From contig NZ_AP019700.1 of NCBI RefSeq assembly GCF_006738645.1, forward strand, positions 2,182,001-2,246,000: a stretch of 64,000 nucleotides of DNA. Reading direction: 5' to 3'. This document shows, one piece after another, positions 1-16,695 of this stretch; position 1 is the stretch's first letter, and every line of letters begins with the position of its first letter. Below the pieces are notes generated by a model. The model had not been told where the DNA came from, made no database searches, and worked only from the letters and a program-made list of their open reading frames with translations. The position numbers were made by a program, and so were the translations under genes. The stretch comes from Stella humosa (GTDB taxonomy: Bacteria; Pseudomonadota; Alphaproteobacteria; ATCC43930; Allostellaceae).

Positions 1-1447
1 CCAGGCGCAGCAGGTCGTCGACGGGATAGGTGATGTAGGCGCCCTCGACCGCACCGGCGCCGTCGGGCACCACCCACAGCCGCGCCAGCCCCATGACATG
101 GTCGATGCGCACGCCGCCCGAATCCTGCATGGCCGCGCGCAGCGTGGCGATGAACGGGGCAAAGCCCCCGGTGACCAGTGCCGGCGGGGCGAAGGTGGTC
201 AGGCCCCAGTTCTGGCCGTGGCCATTGATCAGGTCCGGCGGGGCGCCGACCGCCAGGCCGGTCATCACGTCGCCCGGCCGGCTCCAGGCATGGCTGCCGG
301 CGCCGTCCATGCCGACCGCCATGTCGGCCACGAGGCCGATCCGCATGCCGGCCGCCAGCGCGCGCTGCTGGGCCGCGGCATGCGAGCGCTGGGCGATCCA
401 TTGCAGAAAGGCATGGAAGGTGACTTCGCGGGCATGCTCGTCGGCGAATGCCGCCACGCCCGGCCCCGCGGCATCGCACAGCGCCGTCGGCCAGTCCTGC
501 CAGCGCCAGGCGCCACCGCCCGCGACCTGCTGCCGGTGGATCGCCTCGAACCGCGCATGGTCCTCCAGCGACGGGCCGGCCGCCCGGCGAAAGGCCACGA
601 AGTCGTCGGGCAGTTCGGGCAGGCCGTCGAACAGGGCTCGCAGCATGCGGAACTTGGCGACACCGGCTGCCGGCCAGTCGATCAGCGGCAAGCCCTCCAG
701 CGCGATCTGCTCGCCCCCCGCGGCGGCAACCGCCGCCGCGACCCGGTCAACTCCCAGCACCATGGCCGGGTCGCCGTGCAGGACATTGAGGAAAAGGCGA
801 CTGGATGGGCTGTAGGGCCCGAAGCGGGTGGGCTCGGCCGCGAACAGCGCATGACAGGGGCTGAGCGCCAGCGCGTCGGCGCCGTGCCGGGCGGCGGCCT
901 CCGCCAGCAGCGCCACGCCGCCCATGTCGCCGATCCCGCCATCGCCGTCGCGGCGGATCGCATAGGTCTGCGCCGTCAGGCCCCAGGCCCGGCCTTGCGG
1001 CGCGAGGTCTTCGACGCCGAGGCAGCGCGCCGGTGCCACCGCCAGCACGGTTTCGCGCCCGTCGCGGACCAGCCGGTGGTACCCCGTCTCGGCGATGGCG
1101 GGAACGAAGGTGCGCCCGTCGTCGCCCTGGCCCAGCGTCACGTCCTGCCGCCGTCCGTCTTCCAGCGTCAGTTCGGCGCGAGTGCCGGCCGTGTCGCCCG
1201 GCGGCAGCGTCAAGGGCTGGCCGAGATCGCCGGTGACCAGCGGTTGCGCGGTGCGGCCCGGCGCGTGGTCGCCCAGGTGATGCAGCGACTGCGCGATCTG
1301 GGCCGGACTGTCCGCCGGCAGGCTCATGGCGTCCAGGATACGGCGCAGGATGTCGGGCGCCACGGAACGGCGCTCGGCGCGGTAGTCGACCCATTCGGGA
1401 TGGATGCCGGCCTGCCGGGCCAGGTCGCGCAAGGCCGCGTCGGTCAT
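1..1447 (-). CDS. malQ: 4-alpha-glucanotransferase (amylomaltase), 3' end outside window
   Basis: Moves maltosyl and longer glucan segments between alpha-1,4-glucans in the cytoplasm (GH77). About 482 N-terminal residues are visible. The frame is open to the window edge and contains the family blocks 'YSPSSRLFLNVL' (substrate-binding loop), 'DMAVGMDGAGSHAW' and 'GGVRIDHVMGLARLW', whose Asp (about residue 449) is the expected nucleophile. The acid/base Glu and third Asp should lie beyond position 1. The ATG at 1447 overlaps the treZ stop by four bases (ATGA), so the two are translationally coupled. As the last visible gene of the glgE-treS-glgB-glgX-treZ operon, it probably recycles short maltooligosaccharides left by debranching. 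Maltooligosyltrehalose synthase (treY), the usual partner of TreZ, is not in the window and may follow. Confidence 0.9.
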   Translation of the reverse strand, partial: MTDAALRDLARQAGIHPEWVDYRAERRSVAPDILRRILDAMSLPADSPAQIAQSLHHLGDHAPGRTAQPLVTGDLGQPLTLPPGDTAGTRAELTLEDGRRQDVTLGQGDDGRTFVPAIAETGYHRLVRDGRETVLAVAPARCLGVEDLAPQGRAWGLTAQTYAIRRDGDGGIGDMGGVALLAEAAARHGADALALSPCHALFAAEPTRFGPYSPSSRLFLNVLHGDPAMVLGVDRVAAAVAAAGGEQIALEGLPLIDWPAAGVAKFRMLRALFDGLPELPDDFVAFRRAAGPSLEDHARFEAIHRQQVAGGGAWRWQDWPTALCDAAGPGVAAFADEHAREVTFHAFLQWIAQRSHAAAQQRALAAGMRIGLVADMAVGMDGAGSHAWSRPGDVMTGLAVGAPPDLINGHGQNWGLTTFAPPALVTGGFAPFIATLRAAMQDSGGVRIDHVMGLARLWVVPDGAGAVEGAYITYPVDDLLRL

Positions 1448-3188
1448 TGCACCCCGTCGAGGAAGGCCAGGGTGGTGCATGGGTCCAGCCGGCCGGCGGC
1501 GGTCGCGGCCAGAAGCGGCCGGCCGCGGAGCGGCGCGATCTCGACCGCGCTCGGGCCCAGGTTGGTGGCCAGCGTCAGGACGGCACCGTCGCCCATGCGC
1601 CAGCGTGCCACGACCGCGGCATGGCCGACCGCATCGGCGTCCAGCGCGCGCGCGCGTTCCAGGCGCGGGACGATCTCGGCCTGCCGCAGGGCCAGCAGGC
1701 GGCGATAGAGCTGCCGCCGTGCCGGTCCGCGTTCGGGATCGGGCTGCGGGATCGACGCCCGGAACGTCGCCTCGGCATTGGGGTCGGGGATGCGCTGGCG
1801 CTGGGCCGGGTCGGCGAAGGCGGGAAAGCGCGCGAACTCCCGCCGCCGGCCCTCGCGCACCGCCTCGTCGAGCGGTGCGCGATGGTCGGTGAAGTACAGA
1901 AAGGGGGTGGTGCTGGCATCCTCTTCGCCCATGAACAGCATGGGGATCTGGGGGGCCAGCAATTGCAGGGCGATGGCCGCCTCCAGCGCCTCCGGGCGGG
2001 CGAGGCTGGTCAGCCGGTCGCCGAAGGCCCGGTTGCCGGTCTGGTCGTGGTTCTGCAGGAACAGCACGAAGGCAGTCGGGCCCAGGTCGGCGCTGACGCT
2101 GCCGCGCCGCCGGCCGTCGCGATAGGCCGACGGCTCGCCCTGGTAGGCGAAGCCCTCGCGCAGGCAGCGCGCCAGGCGACGGGCGCCGTCGTCGGCATAG
2201 TCGGAATAGTAGCCTTGGTCCTCGCCCGTCAGCATGGCATGGAGGACATGGTGGGCATCGTCGTTCCACTGCGCGTCGAAGCCGTGCGACAGGTGGCTCG
2301 CCTCGTTCTCGTCGTGCTCCAGCACGAGGTGGACGTGGCGGCCGGGCTCGACGGCGCGGCGCACGGCCGCCGCCGTTTCATCCAGCCAGCCGGGCTCCCC
2401 GATTGCCTGGGCGGCATCGAAGCGCAGCCCGTCGAAGCGATACTCCATCAGCCAGTAGATGGCGTTCTCGGTGAAGAAGCGGCGCACAGCCGGCTGCTGG
2501 AAGTCCAGCGCCTGGCCCCAGGCGGTGGACCCATCGGCATGGAAGAAGGGTGGGGCGTACTGGCCGAGGAAATTCCCGTCGGGCCCGAAATGGTTGTAGA
2601 CGACATCCAGCAGCACCATCAGGCCCAGCCCGTGGGCGGCGTCGATCAACGCCTTCAATTCGTCCGGCGTGCCATAGGCGGCATCGGGCGCATAGGGCAG
2701 CACCCCGTCATAGCCCCAGTTGCGGGTGCCCGGGAAATCGTTCACCGGCATCAGCTCGATCGCGGTGATGCCAAGTTCGGCCAGGCCGGGCAGCATGGCG
2801 GCCACGCCGGCAAAGCCGCCGCAGGCGCCGACATGCAGCTCGTAGACCACGGCCTCGTGCCAGGGCCGGCCGGTCCAGCCGTCGTGCCGCCAGGGATAGG
2901 CGGCAGGGTCCACGACCTGGCTGGCGCCGAACACGTCGTCGGGCTGGAAGCGGGACGCGGGGTCGGGTACGTCGGCGCCGTCGGCCAGAAGATAGCGGTA
3001 GCGGGCACCGGCGCCGCACGGTGCCTCGACCGAGAACCACCCATCGGGCTCGGGCGTCATGGCCAAGGCCGGCTGTCCTTCGACGACCACCGACACGGCC
3101 TCCTGCGCCGGCGCCCACAGCCGGAACTGCGTGCGCTCGGCGTCGAGCGGCCGGGCGCCGAACGAGAGCGCGCTGGCGAAGCGGCCGT

Positions 3189-3192
<4 letters not shown>
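1444..3192 (-). CDS. treZ: Malto-oligosyltrehalose trehalohydrolase
   Basis: Releases trehalose from maltooligosyltrehalose made by TreY (GH13). The 582-residue product matches the usual family length. It has an N-terminal beta domain ('RTQFRLWAPAQEAVSVVV'), the TIM-barrel block 'IELMPVNDFPGTRNWGYDG' typical of TreZ, the nucleophile region 'YRFDGLRFDAAQAIGE', acid region 'LVLEHDENEASH' and third-Asp region 'LQNHDQTGNRAFGDR'. I chose the GTG at 3192 because it forms a GTGA overlap with the glgX stop; longer readings run into glgX. The 3' end overlaps malQ by four bases. With no treY visible, the TreY/TreZ route is inferred to be completed outside the window. Confidence 0.92.
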
Positions 3193-5282
<2,090 letters not shown>

Positions 5283-5287
5283 GTCGC

Positions 5288-7436
5288 TTACGCCCCCTCG
5301 GGTTGCAGGTAGAGCACGGCCAGGGGAGGCAGCGTCAGTTCGAGCGACTGCGCATGACCGTGCGATGGAATGTCTACGCAATCGGCAGCGCCATGGTTCC
5401 CCATGCCCGACCCGCCATAGATGCCGGCATCGCTGTTCAGCACCTCGCGCCAGCGCCCGCCCAGGGGCACGCCGATGCGGTATCCGGCGCGCGGCAGCGG
5501 CGTCATGTTGGCGACGACCAGGACGGGAAGCCCGTCGCCATCGCCGCGGCGCAGGAAGGCGAAGACCGCGTTCTCGGCATCGTCGCCGACCACCCAGTCG
5601 AAGCCCGCCGGCTCGCTGTCCCGGGCATGCAGCGCCGGATGGTCGCGATAGAGCCGGTTCAGGTCGCCCAGCAGCCGCTGCACGCCGCCATGCAGCGGGT
5701 CGCCGGCCAACGCGCGGTCGAGCGCGCCGTCATGGTTCCATTCGCGCTCCTGCGCGAACTCCGCCCCCATGAACACCAGCTTCTTGCCCGGATGCGCCCA
5801 CATGAAGGCGTAGTAGGCCCGCAGGTTGGCGAAGCGCCGCCAGCGGTCGCCCGGCATGCGGCCGATCAGCGACCCCTTGCCGTGCACGACCTCGTCATGG
5901 GACAGCGGCAGCAGGAATCGCTCGGAGAAGGCATAGACCATCCCGAACGTCATTTCGTGGTGGTGGTGGCGGCGATGGATCGGGTCGCGCGCCATGTAGT
6001 GGAGCGTGTCGTGCATCCACCCCATGTTCCACTTGTAGTCGAAGCCGAGGCCGCCTTCGCCGATCGGCCGGGTCACGCCGGGCCAGGCGGTCGATTCCTC
6101 GGCGATCATCATCGCCCCGGGGCAGCGCTCGCCGACCACCGCGTTCAGGTGGCGCAGGAAGCCGATCGCCTCCAGGTTCTCGCGCCCGCCATGGACGTTG
6201 GGCACCCACTGGTCGGCCGCCCGGCTGTAGTCGCGATAGAGCATAGAGGCGACGGCATCGACCCGTAGCCCGTCCAGGTGGAACCGCTCCAGCCAGTGGA
6301 TGGCGCTGGCGATCAGGAAGCCCTGCACCTCGTTGCGCCCGAAATTGTAGATCAGCGTGTTCCAGTCCTGGTGAAAGCCCTCGCGCGGGTCGGCATGCTC
6401 GTAGAGCGCGGTGCCGTCGAAGCGCGCCAACCCGTGCGGGTCGGTCGGGAAGTGGGCCGGCACCCAGTCGACGATGACGCCGACGCCGGCGGCGTGACAG
6501 GCGTCGACGAAGGCCGCGAAATCCTCGGGCGGACCGAGCCGTGCGGTCGGCGCGAAGAGGCCAAGCGGCTGGTAGCCCCAGGAGCCGCCGAAGGGATGCT
6601 CGGCCACCGGCAGCAACTCGATGTGGGTGAAGCCCAGCCCCTGCACATGCGGGATCAGGTGCCGCGCCAGGCTGTTCCATGACACGTCGTCGGTAAGGCC
6701 GTGCAGCCAGGACTGGGCGTGCAGCTCGTAGATGGAGATGGCGGCATCGGGCCGGTGGCGGGCGGCGCGGCCGGTCATCCAGGCATCGTCCTGCCAGTCG
6801 TGGCCGAAGCCGTCCGGCACGACGGAAGCAGTCGACGGCGGCATCTCCGTGCGCGTCGCCACGGGGTCGGCCTTCAGTGGCAGGCGCCCGCCGTCGGCGC
6901 CGAGGATTGCGTACTTGTACCGTTCGCCGGCGGCGAGCCGGGGGATGAACAGTTCCCACACGCCCGAACCGTGGCGCAGGCGCATGGGGTGCCGACGGTC
7001 GTCCCAGCTATTGAAGTCGCCCACCACCGCGACGCGCCGCGCATTGGGTGCCCAGACGGCGAAGCGGACGCCGGGCACGCCGTCGATGGTCATGGCATGG
7101 CTGCCCAGGCAGTCGCCCAGCGCGAAATGCCGGCCCTCGCCGATCAGGTGCAGGTCGAGGTCGCCCAGCAGCAGGCCGAAGGCATAGGGGTCCTCGGTCT
7201 CCTGCACGGCCCCCGGCCAATAGATGCGCAGGCGATAGGGGCCGTCGACCGGGCCGATGAACAGGCCGTCCGGTGCGCCCGGGCTCAGCCCGACCGAGCC
7301 GCCATCCGCCGTCAGCGCCTCGACGCGGACGGCGCCCGGCAGGAAGACCCGCACCTGGCCCGCATGCGGGCCCAGCGTGGCGAAGGCGTCGATCGGGGCG
7401 GCATCGGCCAGGGCGCGGGCGGCGGCGGGATCCAGG

Positions 7437-7444
<8 letters not shown>
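5288..7444 (-). CDS. glgB: 1,4-alpha-glucan branching enzyme
   Basis: Introduces alpha-1,6 branches into linear alpha-1,4-glucan, here presumably the product of GlgE. The 718-residue length is typical of GlgB. Visible parts are an N-terminal CBM48 region ('[22 protein letters not shown]', about residues 127-148), 'YELHAQSW', 'VDWVPAHFP', the nucleophile block '[16 protein letters not shown]' (Asp396), '[13 protein letters not shown]' (Glu449) and '[15 protein letters not shown]' (third Asp, about residue 514). The ATG at 7444 was chosen because it overlaps the treS stop by eight bases and because the N-terminal stretch added by the longer frame is the treS end read out of frame. Five bases separate its stop from the proposed glgX TTG. 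Confidence 0.94.
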
Positions 7445-10666
<3,222 letters not shown>

Positions 10667-10670
<4 letters not shown>

Positions 10671-13609
10671 GGGTTCGCTCCCTCGGGCGGGGCGATCCGC
10701 CAGATCGTGAAGGGCCGTTCGGCCGGATCGAGGCGGATGCGCTGGCGCTTGCCGGTCAGCAGGGACGGCCGGTCGGTCATGAGGTCATGGACCGCCAGCG
10801 ACCCGTGGTCGGGCAGGCCCCATTCCCACAGCGGCAGCTCGTAGCCGCATTCGACGGCGGCATGCGGGTCGAGGTTGACGGCCACCAGGATCATCTCGGC
10901 CCCCGGCGCCACCTGCTTGCCATAGAGGATCACGCGGTCGTCGAAGGCATTGTAGAAGCGCAGGTGGCGATGGTCCTGGAGGGCCGGATGGGCCCGCCGG
11001 ATATGGTTAAGACGGGTGATCTCGCCCACGATGTTGCCGGGCGTGGCCGGGTCGCGGACGCGGATCTCGTACTTCTCGGAATCGAGATATTCCTCGCGGC
11101 CGGGCAAGGGGGCCGCCTCGCAGATCTCGAACCCCGAATAGACGCCCCACAGGCCCGACAGGGTCGCGGCCAGCGCAGCCCGGATCAGGAACCCGGGCCG
11201 GCCGGAGGTCTGCAGGAAGACCGGGTTGATATCGGGCGTGTTGACGAAGAAATGCGGGCGGAAGAAGTCCTTCGCCTCCGTCGTCGTCAGCTCGGTCAGG
11301 TATTCGGTCAGCTCGCGCTTGGTGTTGCGCCAGGTGAAGTAGGTGTAGGACTGGTTGAAGCCGATCTTCGCCAGCCGGTTCATCATCCGCGGCCGGGTGA
11401 AGGCCTCGGCCAGGAACAGCGCATCGGGATGGCGGGTGCGCACGTCGGCGATCAGCCACTCCCAGAAGGGCAGGGGCTTGGTGTGCGGGTTGTCGACGCG
11501 GAAGGTGCGCACGCCCTCGCCGGCCCAGAACAGCACCACGTCGCGCAGCGCGATCCATAGCGCCGGCACCGCATCGGCCGCGTAGAAGTCGACGTTGACG
11601 ATGTCCTCGTACTTCTTGGGCGGGTTCTCGGCGTAGCGCAGCGATCCGTCCGGCCGCCAGCGGAACCAGCCCGGATGGTCCTTCAGCCAGGGATGGTCGG
11701 GCGAGCACTGGATCGCGAAGTCCAGCGCGATCTCCAGCCCCTGGTCGGCGGCGGCCGCCACCAGGCTGCGGAAATCCTCCAGCGTGCCGAGTTGAGGATG
11801 GATGGCATCGTGGCCGCCGTCCGGGCTGCCGATGGCGTAGGGGCTGCCGACATCGTCCGGACCGGGCGTCAGGGTGTTGTTGCGGCCCTTGCGGTTGGCG
11901 CTGCCGATCGGGTGGATCGGCGGGAAGTAGAGCACGTCGAAACCCATGGCGCGGATCGCCGGCAGCCGATCCACCACATCTGCGAAGGTGCCGTGGCGTG
12001 CCGGATCGTCGGTGGCCGAGCGCGGGAACATCTCGTACCAAGCGGCAAATGCAGCCTGCGGCCGGTCGGCCTCGATGGCCAGCGGTGGGTCATGCCGCAC
12101 CAGGAACGGGCGCAGGCCGGCGGCCGCCATGGCCTCGACCGTGTCGTCCGCTAACAGGATGTCCGCGCCGTCCGCCGACGGCTGCCGGTCCATGGTGGCG
12201 AGCGTATCCGTCAGTCGCCGCGCCACGTCGCCCTTCGCATGGGCGACCGCAGCCTCGACCAGCAGGCGCCCCTCGGCGATCTCCAGCCGCACGTCGCGAC
12301 CGGCCTTCAGCTTGGCCGCCAACTCGTGGTGAAAGCTGCTGAACTCATCCCACCAGGCTTCCACCGTGAAGAGATGGCGGCCCAGACGCGCCAGCGGCAG
12401 TTCCGCCCGCCAGCGGTCGTTGCCGAGCGGGCGCATCGGCACCGACTGCCAGTCGTCCGCATCGGCGGGCCGCCACAGCAGGGCCGCTGCCAGGCGCTCG
12501 TGCCCGTCGGCGAAGATGTCGGCCTCCACCGTGATCGCCTGGCCGACCGTGCCCTTGGCCGGGAAGCGCCCGGCATCGACAGTGGGCGTGATGCCCTCGA
12601 TCACGACGCGCGGTCGGGCGGCCGCCTTGCGCGCGCCCGGCCGGGCTGGTGCAGGACGGCTGGCGACGGGCGTGGCGGCCTCTGCCGCCAGCAGCCGCAT
12701 CTCGCCCGGCGCCAGGCTGGCCTCGCGATCGTCGGCATGGCCGGAAACGGTGAACGCGCCGCCGGCGGATGCGGGCAGCACGCCGGTCCAATCTGTGACG
12801 GGGAAGGAACGGCGGGGGTCGGTGTTGATCAGGATGGCGAGCGCCCGCCCGGCGCGGCGCATGTCGCCCGCGTCGCCGCGCAAAAGGACGGTCGGGCCGC
12901 TACCGCCACGCTGCAACAGTCGCAATTCGCCCGAGAAGCCGGCCCCGGCAATGCCGCCGGCCAGCCGATTGGCCTCTGCCGCCCCGTCCATGTCGTCAGC
13001 AAGTGGCAGCAGGATGCCGGCACTGGTGGCCGCGGCGACCGGCAGCATCCATGGCGGCGGCTCTGCGCCATCCTCGGACCGGACGACGGCGATGGGCGGC
13101 GCGATGCGCCGCAGCGCCTCATGCTCCTCCACCAGCCAGCTAGTGTGCCCGTCCCACCAGCCAGTCGACGCGAAGGTCGCATCGAACGGCGCGCCTTCCA
13201 GGCCCGGTAGCGCGGCGCGCGGCAGGCCCGGCGTCCAGGCCAGGAAGCGGCATTCGCCGGCCCGGCGCACCTCCTGCATGGCCTCGCGCCATGCTTTCGC
13301 GTCCAGGCGATCGGGGTGGAAGCAGCGGAATCCGGCCACGCCGCCGCGGACCGCCTCGATCATCGCGTCGACCCAGGCTACGCGATCCGAGGCCGCACGA
13401 TCCTGCGAAGGCACGGCGGTGTCGACCAGTACGGGCAAGGCGGTGCCGGCAGGTGGCGGCCCGGCAATCTTGCCCGTCAGCAGGAGGTGGGTGAAACCGA
13501 GCCCGGCTGCCCTGGCGAGGGCGGAATCCCAAGCGTCGCGCGATGGGACGAAAGCGGGGTCGAGCGAGCATATGCCGAAAGCCGGCCTTGCGGATGTGGC
13601 GCCATACAT
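10667..13609 (-). CDS. glgE: Alpha-1,4-glucan:maltose-1-phosphate maltosyltransferase with N-terminal extension
   Basis: Extends alpha-1,4-glucan using maltose-1-phosphate supplied by the adjacent TreS/maltokinase fusion. Residues from about 332 ('[18 protein letters not shown]') to the end correspond to a whole conventional GlgE: N-terminal DUF3416 domain, '[21 protein letters not shown]', nucleophile Asp706 in '[17 protein letters not shown]' and Glu735 in '[11 protein letters not shown]'. The first ~330 residues are extra and look like a decayed amylase barrel: '[14 protein letters not shown]' resembles a GH13 nucleophile strand with the Asp missing. It is the first gene of the minus-strand operon, so its promoter should lie in 13610-13777. 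I prefer the ATG at 13609 (980 residues). The frame is open to an ATG at 13696, but the added Arg-rich residues look non-coding. Confidence 0.92.
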
Positions 13610-13777
13610 ACCTATCGACAATGCGACCGAGCGTCTGGAGTTCCGCCTGCCGGGAAAGCCTTGCCGGTATCGGCGCCGATCCGGGCCGGCATGCACCCAC
13701 GCGAGGGTTGGGTCCGCCGGGCTTTCGCGCGATAGTCGCGCCCAGTCGGATCGGCACCAGGCAGGCGGGGACAGGCA

Positions 13778-16666
13778 ATGCGAGCGGCGAATGCGGGCGA
13801 CGGGGCCGGCCTGCCGTCCATAAGCCGATTCCTGCTCGTCCGGATCGTCGGCATCTGCGTGCTGTCCTTCACCCTGCTTGGCGGGGCTGCCTACACCTTG
13901 ATCCTGCGCCCGGCCCAGGACGAGCTGTCCCGCGTCGCGATGGACCTGACGGCCGATCGGCTGGAGGAAGAGTTCGACGCCACGGCCAACGATGCCACCC
14001 GGTTGCTGGCCGCCCTGCGGGATTGGACGCAGCTAGGCACGACGGACCTGAAGGAGCCGGACGACATCGTTCGCGTTGCCATGTCGCAACTGCTCAATCG
14101 GCCGCATATGCTCAATGTCCTCTTCGCCCGGGCCGACGGGATCGGACTGATCGTCGGCAAGAGCAGTCGCGGCTTCCTGGTCCGGATGATCGACCATGAA
14201 CAAGCTCCCGGCCGCCAGCGCTGGCTGCACTACGACGTCGCCGGCCGCCTGCTGGGCGAGGAGTTCGTGGCACGCGACTACGACCCGAGGGAGCGATCCT
14301 GGTTCAAGGGAGCGATGCGGACCGAATTCGGCGGCACCTACTGGACCGATCCCTATCTGTTCTTCGAAACGCGCGACCCGGGCCTGACGATCTCGACCGC
14401 GCTCGAGCCTGCGCCCGGCGGCGATCCCCTGGTGATCGGCCTCGACCTCACCGTGCGCGGCATCTCCGCACTCACGATGCAGTACAGGCTGGGACAGTCC
14501 GGCGGCATGGCCCTGCTGACAGAGGAAGGCCGGGTTCTGGGTCAGCCCTACGGGGCCGATCACCGGCGCAGCGAAAGCATGGCCGGCGGCCTGCTTCCTT
14601 TGCCAGGAGAGATGGGGCTGACAGCCATTGCCCAGGGGTGGGACGTGTGGCTGGCGCGGGGGCGCCGGCCGGCGGTCGAAATGTTCGACGTCCAGGGCAA
14701 TCCCTGGATCGGCCGGTTCCGGCAGCTACGCCTCGACAACCTGTCGCTTATCATCGCGGCAGTGGCGCCGCGCCAGGATTTCTCTTTCGGCGGTACCCGG
14801 GACGCGGCGATGCTGGCGGCGCTGATCGCCGGCATACTGGCCATGGCCTACTTTCTGTCGCGCCAGATAGCGCGGCGCTTCCAGCGGGTTATGCAGGCGC
14901 TGGCCGCGGAAAGTGCGCGCATTGGCGCGCTGGAGCTGGACCGGCCGGTTCGGGTTCCGACCCGCCTGCGAGAAATCACCGTCCTGGTGGACGCCCAGGA
15001 GCGGATGCGCCTGATGCTGCGCGCGGCCACCAGCGAGCTGGAGCAGACGGTGGCCACCCGCACCCGCGAACTGGGCGATCGCGAGGCGTTGCTGCGCATG
15101 ATCCTCGACACCGTGCCGATCGGCCTGTCCATGGTTCGCGAAGGCAGCCGGCCGGTCATGATCATGGCGAATGCCGCCGGTGCCCGGATGTTCGGCTACG
15201 AGCCCGAAGAACTTTCGGGCCATCCCGTTATCGACATGTGGGCGCGGCCGGAGGATCGCGACGACTACATCGCCCGGCTGCGGCAGGAAGGGGCCGTGTC
15301 CGGCTTCGAGGCGCGCATGCGCCGACGCGACGGCAGCGAGTTCTGGGTATCCTTCACGACGGCGGTGACGACGCATCTGGGCGAGACGATCGACCTTGCG
15401 GCCTACGAAGACGTAACGGCCAGAAGGGCGGCGGAGGACCAGGTCCGGCGCTATGGCGAGTTGATCGGGCGGATTACCGACACCGCGCCGGCCGCCCTCT
15501 TCGAAGTGCATGTCGCCCCCGCGGCTGCAGGTCGACCTATGGCGCTGTCGTTCAACTTCCTCAGTCGCTCGGTCGAGCCGATCCTGGGTGTCTCGGCGGA
15601 GGACATTCTGCACGATCCGGGGCGGCGGTTCCTGCATGTCGACGCGGACGATCGTGCCCGGTTGCTGGCCGTCGCCGATCGCCTGAACGATGCCGGCATG
15701 GCGTCGCAGGACGAATTCCGGGTTCTCCTCGATGGCGAGGAGCGCTGGGTGCTGGCCCAGCGCGAGGCGCTGCGGCGCAACCCGGACGGCAGCGGCAGCT
15801 TCGTCGGCTTCTATGTCGACATCACCGAGCGCAAGCGCAACGAGCAGACCCTGAAGCTGGAGAAGCAGCGGACCGAGAATGCCTTGCGCCAGCTTCGCGA
15901 AGCCCAGGTGCAACTGGTGCAGGCCGAGAAGATGACCGCGCTGGCTGGCCTGGTCGCCGGCGTGGCGCATGAGATCAACACGCCGGTCGGCATCGCCTTC
16001 ACGGCCGCCTCGACCCTGGCCGACGAAGCAACCGCGCTACGCGCCCTGACCGACGCCGGCACGGCCAAGCGCTCCGACGTCATGCGCTTCCTGGCGCTGG
16101 CCGAGGAGACTGCCACCCTGATGGAGACGCACTGCCGCAACGCTGCCGACCTCATCCAGAGCTTCAAGAAGGTGGCCGTCGACCAGTCGAGCGATGACCG
16201 GCGCCAGTTCGAACTGAAGCCCTACCTGGAGGAGACGGTCCTCAGCTTGCGGCCGCAATACCGCAAGGCGGGGCACCAGGTGGTCGTCGACTGCCCCGAC
16301 GACATCGTGCTCGACAGCCACCCCGGCGCCATCAGCCAGATCGTCACCAACCTGATCATGAACTCCACCATCCATGCCTTTGCCGAGGGCGTCGCCGGCA
16401 ATCTCCGCCTGACGGCGTGCCGGGTCGAGGGCGGGCGTGTCCGGTTGCGCTACGAGGATGACGGCCGCGGCATCCCGGCCGAGCATCGTTCGCGCATCTT
16501 CGAGCCATTCTTCACCACCCGGCGCGGCCAGGGCGGCAGCGGCCTCGGCCTGCACATCCTGCACAACCTGGTCGCCGCCAAGCTGGGCGGGCAGGTGCGC
16601 TACGAGGATACCGCTGGCGGCGGAGCCACCTTCGTGATGGAGTTCCCGGCCATAGCCAAGGCATAA
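13778..16666 (+). CDS. Membrane PAS-domain sensor histidine kinase
   Basis: A 962-residue inner-membrane kinase. TM1 is about residues 18-43, and a periplasmic sensing region of about 300 residues follows ('[16 protein letters not shown]' resembles dCache/PDC-type ligand domains). TM2 is about residues 344-364, with a linker helix after it. Two PAS domains span about 437-550 and 560-690. The dimerisation helix '[15 protein letters not shown]' carries the phospho-acceptor His731, and the ATPase domain has '[10 protein letters not shown]' and '[13 protein letters not shown]'. The family and signal are not identifiable. The ATG follows AGGCGGGGACAGGCA. The next gene starts 30 bases downstream and encodes an HD-GYP response regulator, its probable target. 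It is transcribed divergently from glgE. Confidence 0.88.
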   Translation: MRAANAGDGAGLPSISRFLLVRIVGICVLSFTLLGGAAYTLILRPAQDELSRVAMDLTADRLEEEFDATANDATRLLAALRDWTQLGTTDLKEPDDIVRVAMSQLLNRPHMLNVLFARADGIGLIVGKSSRGFLVRMIDHEQAPGRQRWLHYDVAGRLLGEEFVARDYDPRERSWFKGAMRTEFGGTYWTDPYLFFETRDPGLTISTALEPAPGGDPLVIGLDLTVRGISALTMQYRLGQSGGMALLTEEGRVLGQPYGADHRRSESMAGGLLPLPGEMGLTAIAQGWDVWLARGRRPAVEMFDVQGNPWIGRFRQLRLDNLSLIIAAVAPRQDFSFGGTRDAAMLAALIAGILAMAYFLSRQIARRFQRVMQALAAESARIGALELDRPVRVPTRLREITVLVDAQERMRLMLRAATSELEQTVATRTRELGDREALLRMILDTVPIGLSMVREGSRPVMIMANAAGARMFGYEPEELSGHPVIDMWARPEDRDDYIARLRQEGAVSGFEARMRRRDGSEFWVSFTTAVTTHLGETIDLAAYEDVTARRAAEDQVRRYGELIGRITDTAPAALFEVHVAPAAAGRPMALSFNFLSRSVEPILGVSAEDILHDPGRRFLHVDADDRARLLAVADRLNDAGMASQDEFRVLLDGEERWVLAQREALRRNPDGSGSFVGFYVDITERKRNEQTLKLEKQRTENALRQLREAQVQLVQAEKMTALAGLVAGVAHEINTPVGIAFTAASTLADEATALRALTDAGTAKRSDVMRFLALAEETATLMETHCRNAADLIQSFKKVAVDQSSDDRRQFELKPYLEETVLSLRPQYRKAGHQVVVDCPDDIVLDSHPGAISQIVTNLIMNSTIHAFAEGVAGNLRLTACRVEGGRVRLRYEDDGRGIPAEHRSRIFEPFFTTRRGQGGSGLGLHILHNLVAAKLGGQVRYEDTAGGGATFVMEFPAIAKA

Positions 16667-16695
16667 CTAGGCTGAATATCCCAGCGGGGCCGCGG

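Noticed and set aside
98-1708. 536-residue plus-strand frame at the left edge
   Set aside because: Antisense to malQ, whose minus-strand frame is open to the window edge and carries amylomaltase motifs.
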